From URNF01 sp045634325 (GTDB lineage Bacteria; Bacillota; Clostridia; Oscillospirales; Acutalibacteraceae), in NCBI GenBank assembly GCA_045634325.1, contig JAZRAA010000004.1, forward strand, positions 1-9,409: a DNA stretch of 9,409 nt. The letters run 5' to 3'. Positions 4,571-9,151 of the stretch are shown one piece after another. Position numbers and translations under genes: made by a program. The notes beneath the pieces were generated by a model. That model saw only the letters and a program-made list of their open reading frames with translations, had not been told where the DNA came from and searched no databases. Every line of letters begins with the position of its first letter. Within the stretch, counting starts at the first letter, position 1.

Positions 4571-4657
4571 TGGACAGGGCTTACGGAATCGAACCACCCT
4601 TTTGAATACGCTAAAGGCGCCCGCGCATTCAATGTACTCCCATTATACTAAGCCCCA
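4571..4657 (-). tRNA. tRNA-like element A, enlarged anticodon arm
   Basis: On the minus strand the acceptor TGGGGCT pairs with AGCCCTG (two terminal wobbles), followed by T73 and an encoded CCA. The T8-A9 linker, D-arm (GTAT-AATGGGA-GTAC) and A26 are normal, as is the T-loop TTCGATT, though the T-stem has two wobbles and a mismatch. The anticodon stem TTGAA/TTCAA encloses 21 nt instead of 7; these extend the stem by five more pairs (TGCGC/GCGTA, one wobble) with an 11-nt loop. No standard anticodon can be read. It could be a tRNA mimic inside the large RNA or a decayed tRNA. Confidence 0.4.
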
Positions 4658-5063
4658 TGTATGCCCGTCTTTCCGGGCTGTCAGGATACCAAAGGCAACG
4701 TCTCCTTCCGCAAGGACGCTTGCCGCCGTTCGGATTTCACGCGAAACGCATACATACCGTACATGCGCCGCGCACGGTGTCGGGCTTTGCGCAGTCCGTC
4801 CGATTCGTTCATCGGGGAGTTCAACCCCGACGTACCCTCCCCCACACATACAGCGCAATGTCAGTGGGTTCAACAGATACGGCCAGCGGACTGAAAATAT
4901 CTTACTACGACGTATCCAAAAGATACCCGGCGCGACTGCCACGCGGCGTTTCTCCGACAGCAAATTGTCAGAGGCGTTATACGCGCTGGTTAGAAAACCC
5001 TCACGTTCCCCGGCGTATCCCCACCAAACGCGCCGCATTCGCGGCTTGTCTGGTTCGAGTGTT

Positions 5064-5092
5064 ATTGTACCATACTGCCACCGGAATTTCAA
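5064..5092 (-). promoter_or_regulatory. Promoter of the large ncRNA
   Basis: On the minus strand TTGAAA (5092-5087) and TACAAT (5069-5064) are 17 nt apart, with TG one base before the -10 (extended -10). The -35 overlaps the stop codon of the 53-aa gene, so the ncRNA starts immediately after the early operon. Predicted start near 5057. Confidence 0.8.
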
Positions 5093-5250
5093 GCGGAATC
5101 TGAAATTTTTCCGCTTTCGTCCGGCGTCAGTCTAACAACAACATCCTGATTCGCGGTTTTAATCGCGCTGTCCATGATAACGGCGATTGTCTCACCTGTG
5201 CGCGTGTTTTCCACGGTTAGTTTCTTGTACGCGCCGCCCAGAATTTCCAC
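5089..5250 (-). CDS. Hypothetical protein, 53 aa, GTG start
   Basis: A short gene ending the early operon. The GTG at 5250 has GGGGTGG (5262-5256) 5 nt upstream, and an in-frame TAA lies just before the SD, so no earlier start exists. The product starts MEILGGAYKKLTVENTRTGE, with a following strand TIAVIMDSAIKTANQDVVVR and a polar tail; it looks like a small beta-rich protein. No family is recognised. The stop codon overlaps the -35 of the ncRNA promoter. It follows the 93-aa gene by 15 nt, so the two are co-transcribed. Confidence 0.7.
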   Translation of the reverse strand: MEILGGAYKKLTVENTRTGETIAVIMDSAIKTANQDVVVRLTPDESGKISDSA

Positions 5251-5265
5251 GTTTACCACCCCGAT

Positions 5266-5547
5266 TTAAGATTCCGCCGACGTTGCGGCAACTGTCATGC
5301 GGCGGTTCAATTCGTTGCAAACGAGTTGCTCATACGTTGGAGGCGGGACTGCCGCCAGCACATACAGGGCGATAATAATTGCTTGTCTTTCGCGTTCGCT
5401 CTTCCCGCCAAACCACGCTTGAAACTCATCTTTCGGCATTGCAAGCAAACGTATCACGGATTGATTCAAGGCTTCCATGTTGTCCAGCATTTCTTGATAG
5501 CGTCTCTGCGCTTCCGCAACAAACGGCGGGGCAAAATCTCGCTCCAT
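5266..5547 (-). CDS. Hypothetical phage protein, 93 aa
   Basis: Unrecognised, mostly helical. The sequence starts MERDFAPPFVAEAQRRYQEM, followed by a long helix (MEALNQSVIRLLAMPKDEF), a GGKSERERQ turn and a hydrophobic helix AIIIALYVLAAVPPP, which looks more like a buried helix than a membrane span. The start at 5547 is preferred over a GTG at 5565, because AGAGGA (5558-5553) lies 5 nt before it. A possible 29-aa ORF ends at 5558, directly upstream. It belongs to the packed early operon running from 7748 to 5089. Confidence 0.75.
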   Translation of the reverse strand: MERDFAPPFVAEAQRRYQEMLDNMEALNQSVIRLLAMPKDEFQAWFGGKSERERQAIIIALYVLAAVPPPTYEQLVCNELNRRMTVAATSAES

Positions 5548-5557
5548 GATGTTCCTC

Positions 5558-5647
5558 TCATTCACAAGCTCTAAAGGCCTCGAAATCGATACCTTTAAAA
5601 TCCCCTCCGGCCTTGCGCCGGATTCCCGTTACTTCCCCGTCCCGCAA
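5558..5647 (-). CDS. Possible 29-aa ORF with TTG start
   Basis: In the gap between the 113-aa and 93-aa genes, a frame from TTG at 5647 encodes a peptide containing GEVTGIRRKAGGDFKGIDFE and ends two codons after FRAC. The composition is protein-like and it would fill the gap almost exactly, overlapping the 113-aa gene by 19 nt. The SD is poor (GGAAGAA, distant) and the start is unusual, so this is a candidate only. Confidence 0.4.
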   Translation of the reverse strand: MRDGEVTGIRRKAGGDFKGIDFEAFRACE

Positions 5648-5970
5648 ATCGCCCGGTATTCTTCCGGGTGTTCCGCCGCATATGCTTTCGCCTGTTCATT
5701 CAAGGCGGAAAATTCGTCTGCGTTCATGCCGCCGCAAGCCGTCTCTAAATCGTCAGCCGCTTTCATCACGTCCGCCGCCTTGCGTTCAAGTTCAATCACC
5801 TTCGCAAGGATTTTCGGATTCCGCGCAATCGCCCGACGGACTTCCGGGGCGTTGCGGTAATTCGCCATATCCCGCGCTTGCTTTCGGAGATTGTCAGCGG
5901 CTTCTTTTGTCGTCCGGCCTTCCAGCAGATTTCCGCTGTTTGTCGGTTTCTTTCTCTGTTTTGTTGCCAT
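5629..5970 (-). CDS. Hypothetical helical phage protein, 113 aa
   Basis: Not recognised. A basic N-terminus (MATKQRKKPTNSGN) is followed by an almost wholly helical body rich in Ala, Glu, Lys and Arg: TTKEAADNLRKQARDMANYR, ILAKVIELERKAADVMKAAD and a last helix with NEQAKAYAAEHPEEYRAI. A coiled coil or helical bundle is likely and binding to nucleic acid by the basic end is possible. GGGAGG lies 8 nt before the ATG. There is no catalytic motif. It lies in the early operon, 31 nt after the zinc-ribbon gene. Confidence 0.8.
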   Translation of the reverse strand: MATKQRKKPTNSGNLLEGRTTKEAADNLRKQARDMANYRNAPEVRRAIARNPKILAKVIELERKAADVMKAADDLETACGGMNADEFSALNEQAKAYAAEHPEEYRAICGTGK

Positions 5971-6001
5971 TGCGTTTTCCTCCCATTATCCACGTACAGG
6001 C

Positions 6002-6223
6002 TCATTCTTCTGTCAACTTCCGTCCGCACATCGGGCAATATTTGACAGGGAACCGCGCCGCCATAATGTCACGGTCAAACAGGCAGACGCCCACGGAAAT
6101 ATGCGGCTCGCGCCCGGTTGTCCAGAGATAAGCGTCCATATAGAGGGCGTTCTTGTCTCCGAAAGCCTCATCTCTCTGTACTAAGAGAGCGTTGCTTTCG
6201 TCACCTTCGCAATACGCGCACAT
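6002..6223 (-). CDS. Small zinc-ribbon protein, 73 aa
   Basis: The protein opens MCAYCEGDESNALLV and closes FPVKYCPMCGRKLTEE. The CxxC at residues 2-5 and the CPMCGR knuckle near the C-terminus can bind one zinc ion between them, with about 55 residues of predicted beta strands in between. This layout is frequent among short uncharacterised phage early proteins; no enzyme function is implied. GGGAGGGG lies 6 nt before the ATG. The gene is 15 nt downstream of the frameshifted gene and co-transcribed with it. Confidence 0.8.
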   Translation of the reverse strand: MCAYCEGDESNALLVQRDEAFGDKNALYMDAYLWTTGREPHISVGVCLFDRDIMAARFPVKYCPMCGRKLTEE

Positions 6224-6238
6224 TTTAATCCCCTCCCA

Positions 6239-6630
6239 TTATTCCGCGTCCCGCCAGTAGAAAATCCAGCACGGGTTTCCATTTCCCCAGTTACAGGCCT
6301 CCTCAATTCCCGTCAAAATGACATCGTGCCCGCAATACAGGGAAAGAAACCTTTGAATCTCTTCCGGCTTCCGTCCGCCGAAAAGCTGTCCGTGATTGCC
6401 CCAGACGGTTTCACAGGCGGCGTTGAACTTCTCCCAGTCCCATTGATACATGCGGTCGGAGTACGCGCTATGCGTCGTTTTCTCAAATTCACCCTTCCAC
6501 GTACAGTAACGGTCGAATGAGTACGGATACTCCCACGGCGTCCGTTTGACGGGTTCGCCTTCAATATTGCAAAGCCCCCCATGTGAGCTATAGGGAATAA
6601 CGCATAACCGATTTGATTCAATTCACACAT
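6239..6630 (-). CDS. Phage protein split by G6-tract frameshift
   Basis: Two overlapping frames together make one protein of about 130 aa. The start at 6630 has GGGGAG 8 nt upstream and gives MCELNQIGYALFPIAHMGG. The continuation, beginning LCNIEGEPVKRTPWEYPYSF, is in the -1 frame, runs through CTWKGEF, MYQWDWEKF and GHDVILTGIEEA to the TAA at 6239, and has no start or SD of its own before an unsupported ATG at 6451. The frames join at a run of six G (6580-6575), which in frame reads G-GGG-GGC. One extra G, or a -1 ribosomal slip, restores the whole protein. The zero-frame continuation is basic and of unnatural composition. Trp-, Cys- and Tyr-rich; function unknown. Confidence 0.7.
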
Positions 6631-6645
6631 TGCAATTTCTCCCCG

Positions 6646-6828
6646 CTATTCCGTCTCCCCCGCAACATCGGGAATATCCATCGCAAGGTTTCCCCCGTTG
6701 CGGCGAAAGTTTCCTTCCCGGCATTCTTCATCCAGCCGCCGGAAGAACGCGTCACGGCGGCGTTGCGTTTCCTTGTCAGGGAGACGCGCTTTTTTTATAA
6801 ATTTCTGTTTCGTCATGCTATCGCCCAT
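6646..6828 (-). CDS. Small basic helical protein, about 60 aa
   Basis: The start at 6828 overlaps the TAA of the 306-aa gene (TAATG), which suggests coupled translation; an ATG at 6816 (MTKQKFIKKARLPD) and one at 6849 are alternatives, none with a good SD. The product is highly charged: KQKFIKKARLPDKETQRRRD, then FFRRLDEECREGNFRRNGG and a more acidic end (MDIPDVAGETE). A nucleic-acid-associated role is possible from charge alone. The TAG stop is followed directly by the SD of the next gene. Confidence 0.6.
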   Translation of the reverse strand: MGDSMTKQKFIKKARLPDKETQRRRDAFFRRLDEECREGNFRRNGGNLAMDIPDVAGETE

Positions 6829-7748
6829 TACTTGTTCAACTCGATACATATCACAGCAAATGTAACATGTCTCGCGCCGCTCAAATCCTGCAAAACGTCT
6901 TTAACACGCACATTATTCAGCCGTCCTATCGTGACGAAATCCTGCGCGTAAATCGTCAGGGTTCCATCATTGAGTGTTGCCCCGGCGCATTGATTCAAAA
7001 ACGTGCAATACATGGGCGGCAAACGTTCGCCGCATTGCTCACAAAGGGCCTTCCAATCAACGGACAGCGGCGCAGAATCCATTGACGGAACGGTGGATAC
7101 ATCCGGCGGCACGTCATCCCACAGCAAATCTTCCGGTTGCGGTGCTTTCATGGTCGACATATCAAGTGGCGTATCATCCGGCGGAACATAATCCCACGGC
7201 GGCATATCGTCAGGCGTCGGCGTATTAGTGGGTGGTATAGCTTCCGACATGGGAACATCATCCCACGGTGGAGGTGCTTCAAGCGGTTTCGCGTCCGTTT
7301 GTTCGTCTGCGCTTCTAGCGGCTTCCCTTTCGCGCTCCCATTCCTCTGTATATATGCGGCGGATTTCATCAAAGAGCACAGCGCACGAAAGGCCATGTTT
7401 CTTATGCGCCACGCCGTAAATGCCGCATTCATCCTCATCGCATTGAAAAGCCGGAGAACTTGTTTTAATGCGATACGTCCAGTTTAATTCGTCCGGGTTG
7501 ACAGGCTCAAACCCCGCCAAAAGCATAGCGTCCTTGAACTGGTTATTCGTCAAGTAAATTCCGGTATCGCCTTCCAGAATATGCTTGATTCCGTAACTTG
7601 TATGATAGTCGCCGCTCTTCTTGCAAGGGTAGATGTTTGCAACAATCCACGCACGAACGATTTTTTGAACAAACTCCGATTCGTCGGTAATCAGCGCGTC
7701 ATCAATCCATCCGTTTTCGTTAGAATACGGTCGCCCGTCTTTCATCAT
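6828..7748 (-). CDS. Early protein with tau/gamma-like C-terminus
   Basis: First sizeable gene of the early operon, 306 aa. The start at 7748 has GGGAG 9 nt upstream and an ATG ATG pair. Residues about 20-125 form a globular N-terminal domain (SYGIKHILEGDTGIYLTNNQ, then FKDAMLLAGFEPVN), a pattern I recall from uncharacterised phage and integrative-element proteins. Residues 140-225 are a disordered acidic, Pro-rich linker with three WD[DY]VP repeats (near 160-166, 183-189 and 208-214) resembling the D-D-I-P tips of SSB. Residues about 230-300 (DWKALCEQCGERLPPMYCTF ... LTIYAQDFVTIGRLNN) resemble the C-terminal fold of DNA polymerase III tau/gamma. With iterons just upstream, a replication role is inferred. 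Confidence 0.75.
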   Translation of the reverse strand: MMKDGRPYSNENGWIDDALITDESEFVQKIVRAWIVANIYPCKKSGDYHTSYGIKHILEGDTGIYLTNNQFKDAMLLAGFEPVNPDELNWTYRIKTSSPAFQCDEDECGIYGVAHKKHGLSCAVLFDEIRRIYTEEWEREREAARSADEQTDAKPLEAPPPWDDVPMSEAIPPTNTPTPDDMPPWDYVPPDDTPLDMSTMKAPQPEDLLWDDVPPDVSTVPSMDSAPLSVDWKALCEQCGERLPPMYCTFLNQCAGATLNDGTLTIYAQDFVTIGRLNNVRVKDVLQDLSGARHVTFAVICIELNK

Positions 7749-7818
7749 AACTATCAACTCCCATCATCCCATTTGGCGCGGCGTCGAAAATCCGCGCATT
7801 GGACACAGTTACAGGTCA

Positions 7819-7906
7819 CATAGCTGTCACCTAATTCCGTTTTGGTGTCAGGATAGGTGTCAGATTGGGTGTCAGGATAGGTGTCATAGCTGTAACCTAA
7901 TTCCGG
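7819..7906. repeat. 12-bp iteron array with flanking repeats
   Basis: GGTGTCA occurs at 7844, 7856, 7868 and 7880, exactly every 12 bp; units 1 and 3 are identical (GGTGTCAGGATA). The array is bracketed by a 22-bp direct repeat (7819-7840 and 7885-7906; CATAGCTGT followed by CACCTAATTCC or AACCTAATTCC). Regular iterons upstream of an early operon are characteristic of initiator-protein binding sites. The rest of 7758-7896 holds no gene that I can see. An origin or an autoregulatory operator are both possible. Confidence 0.85.
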
Positions 7907-8211
7907 CGAATGTCTGCCAGCGGTTTGTTTCGGCGCAAATTCGCAAACCCTTTCAGGCGTTCTCGCTGTTTTTTGTTGTTTCCCGCCGTTTTCACCTGTT
8001 TGTTTCTGTTTGTTTCATTTTGCAAGTTTTTGTTTGCGACTTGCATTTTTTCTTGCATTTTCCGGCTTGCCGCTTTGCAACTTGCTGTGTTCGACTTGTT
8101 GCTTTCCTGTTTCCCTGTTGCCTTGCGTTTCCGCTGTTGCGTTTCCGCTGTTAGCCTGTTGGTGGAGCTCTGAGCATAGTGGTTCCTCCTGACAAGGCCG
8201 AAATAGCGCAT
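7897..8211 (-). CDS. Doubtful low-complexity basic ORF
   Basis: An open frame of up to 104 codons made largely of Lys, Arg, Asn, Gln, Thr and Ser, ending RERLKGFANLRRNKPLADIR just before the iterons; its stop lies in the bracketing repeat. DNA here is purine-rich on this strand, with a perfect 14-bp tandem repeat (AACAGCGGAAACGC twice), so openness may be only compositional. The ATG at 8211 lacks an SD; an internal start (MQEKMQVANKNLQ) would give about 53 aa. The only good SD nearby (8190-8185) serves a different frame that stops after eight codons. The C-terminal 25 residues look protein-like, so a frameshifted real gene is possible. Confidence 0.35.
   Translation of the reverse strand: MRYFGLVRRNHYAQSSTNRLTAETQQRKRKATGKQESNKSNTASCKAASRKMQEKMQVANKNLQNETNRNKQVKTAGNNKKQRERLKGFANLRRNKPLADIRRN
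8151..8177 (-). CDS. Putative 8-residue leader peptide
   Basis: The best Shine-Dalgarno of the whole 8-9 kb region, AGGAGG (8190-8185), lies 7 nt before an ATG that encodes MLRAPPTG and then stops. The Pro-Pro pair can stall ribosomes. It stands between the long structured RNA region and the low-complexity ORF, on the same transcript. It may be a regulatory leader ORF or the start of a gene broken by a frameshift. Confidence 0.4.
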   Translation of the reverse strand: MLRAPPTG

Positions 8212-8526
8212 TTCTGCAACTTTTCGGCAACAAATCAGGAAAGAACCACATTTACGAGTAAAATCAGCCCGTCGGAGCCAGCCCCTCGCGTCGTGTCCCG
8301 TACTCCGCCCCTTCCCCGATTCCCCCTTAACCTTGACGAAATCGGTAGCTCATCTGCCCCTTGCCTTACAGAGTACGAGTAAATCCTGCGGCTTTCGCCG
8401 CCAGCGTCCCGCCCAGATAACCGCCTTTGGGATTGACGATTGGGAGTTCACGTCGCCTCCACGCCGTAACTCAAAACCCGGACTTGCCAACGGGATTGTT
8501 TCTTTCTTTCAGGGAGTTCCCGCCGC

Positions 8527-8570
8527 CTCCCTTTGATATGCGGTTGATTATGGAAGGGAGCCGCATATCA
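8527..8570 (-). other. Perfect H-type pseudoknot
   Basis: Two stems are interleaved: 8527-8533 with 8554-8560 (CTCCCTT/AAGGGAG, 7 bp) and 8534-8543 with 8561-8570 (TGATATGCGG/CCGCATATCA, 10 bp). Both are mismatch-free and directly abutting, so they can stack coaxially. The geometry is the same on either strand; the surrounding promoter and G-U pairs favour the minus strand. Confidence 0.7.
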
Positions 8571-8790
8571 GGGACTTGTTTGATTGCTTAGGCGTCCCAT
8601 GCCTCACCGTTTAAACGCTTCACTTGTCCGCGTTGGCGCTTTCACGTCTCATCCAAATTATGTATGGCCTTGACGCTTACAGTCGCAGTTTAACTGGACG
8701 GAAACGGACAGGCGCACGGTAGCCACGCGCCCGCCTATTTACTTTTCAAGTAGTCGAAACCAGCGGAGACGGCCTTCTGCCATTCAAGGC

Positions 8791-8833
8791 AAAAAATATG
8801 CGCCGTCTCTTCACCACAATAAAGAAACGGCGC
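8791..8833 (-). terminator. Terminator-like hairpin in second RNA
   Basis: On the minus strand GCGCCGTTTCTT (8833-8822) pairs with AAGAGACGGCGC (8811-8800), 12 bp with one U-G wobble, loop of 10 nt, and six T follow after ATA. It stands about 120 nt after the predicted transcription start. A downstream segment, GCCGTCTC (8773-8766), can pair with GAGACGGC (8809-8802) of the 3' arm, so an alternative fold exists. Confidence 0.5.
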
Positions 8834-8959
8834 CGGACTTTTTCAAGCCCGCCAACAATACCCCGCCAAGGGTATTATTAGAGATTCTATGCCGCATATC
8901 GTTGTGGCGATACACTGTTTTCGCGCATAGCTGTTGGCGCAACCATGCAGCTTACCAGT

Positions 8960-8988
8960 ATACTACCACACCCGCCGCCAAATGTCAA
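8960..8988 (-). promoter_or_regulatory. Leftward promoter of second RNA and early operon
   Basis: On the minus strand TTGACA (8988-8983) and TAGTAT (8965-8960) are 17 nt apart, with TG one base before the -10. It is the only good leftward promoter I find upstream of the 306-aa gene, so it probably drives both the structured RNA and the early operon. Predicted start near 8953. Confidence 0.8.
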
Positions 8989-9055
8989 GAGGGTGGAGCG
9001 GATTTTTTCGCCGCCAGCGTGACGAAATTTTTTTCAGAAAGTGCGAAAAAAGGGC

Positions 9056-9084
9056 TTGACATAGGTATATACTTATTGTATACT
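9056..9084 (+). promoter_or_regulatory. Rightward promoter of downstream operon
   Basis: TTGACA (9056-9061) and TATACT (9079-9084) are exactly 17 bp apart. A- and T-tracts upstream (AAATTTTTTT and AAAAAA between 9025 and 9050) look like an UP element. A dyad GTATA-N9-TATAC (9065-9083) spans the spacer and the -10. The leader has a CGCCC-GACA-GGGCG hairpin at 9115-9128 before the SD. Confidence 0.88.
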
Positions 9085-9151
9085 ATGAGACAGTAAGGGA
9101 CGGAACACAGCGGACGCCCGACAGGGCGGAATCTATAGGAGGATAAAGAAA

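Larger units (their letters stand above)
4421..5057 (-). ncRNA. Large structured ncRNA, about 630 nt
   Basis: A complete minus-strand transcription unit without a plausible gene: consensus promoter at 5064-5092, strong terminator at 4421-4458, and between them many clean hairpins. Examples are GCCGC-GAAT-GCGGC near the 5' end; an 8-bp stem at 4952-4973 with a U-G pair; GTATC/GATAC at 4912-4926; CGGGG-TTGAACT-CCCCG at 4813-4829; a compound stem at 4694-4724; and GCCCG/CGGGC at 4663-4678. CAGTCCG (4893-4887) pairs with CGGACTG (4798-4792) to close a multibranch domain. Two tRNA-like folds occupy the 3' third. Size, ornateness, phage setting and tRNA neighbours recall the ROOL and GOLLD classes of giant phage RNAs; I cannot confirm membership. 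Open frames here lack SDs and run through the stems. Confidence 0.75.
8212..8953 (-). ncRNA. Second long structured noncoding RNA region
   Basis: About 740 nt with no minus-strand frame of meaningful length, behind a consensus promoter (8960-8988). Stems readable on the minus strand: AATACCC/GGGTATT (8857-8876); a 12-bp stem with U-G wobble (8800-8833); GGCGCGTGG/CCGTGCGCC with two G-U pairs (8711-8731); an H-type pseudoknot (8527-8570); and GCGGC-GAAA-GCCGC with a GNRA loop (8388-8401). G-U pairs and the GAAA loop exist only on the minus-strand RNA. TACGAGTAAA occurs twice (8253 and 8374). No clear terminator ends it, so it may be a free RNA or a very long leader of the early operon. Plus-strand frames of 64-67 codons here lack SDs. 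Confidence 0.6.

Noticed and set aside
4643..5092. 149-codon open frame on the minus strand within the ncRNA
   Set aside because: Its start lies at the -35 of the ncRNA promoter, so the mapped transcript would not include it; there is no SD and it crosses many stems. Treated as a by-product of the RNA sequence.
4643..5092. Whole 4421-5057 region as an ordinary phage tRNA array
   Set aside because: Only two tRNA-like elements are found, neither with a readable anticodon. The 5' two-thirds have hairpins such as CGGGG-TTGAACT-CCCCG that mimic T-arms but lack matching acceptors.
4296..5135. 279-codon open frame on the plus strand
   Set aside because: It runs antisense through a strong minus-strand terminator, both tRNA-like folds and the ncRNA promoter; it has no SD, and its composition (Arg, Ser, Pro, Thr) is that of a GC-rich shadow frame.
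7148..7487. Open frames on both strands across the Pro-rich linker of the 306-aa gene
   Set aside because: These are shadows produced by the repetitive PPWDDVP coding region; they have no SDs and unnatural composition.
7819..7906. CRISPR array
   Set aside because: The repeat units are only 12 bp with no spacers of typical length and no cas genes; an iteron array fits better.
8021..8051. Plus-strand terminator (TGCAAGT/ACTTGCA followed by six T)
   Set aside because: The stem is only 7 bp and AT-rich, and lies in a pyrimidine-rich stretch with no plus-strand transcript to end.
8333..8536. 67-codon plus-strand frame in the second RNA region
   Set aside because: It has no SD and no promoter upstream, and it overlaps the GNRA hairpin and the pseudoknot strand. 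It is incompatible with the minus-strand reading supported by G-U pairs.
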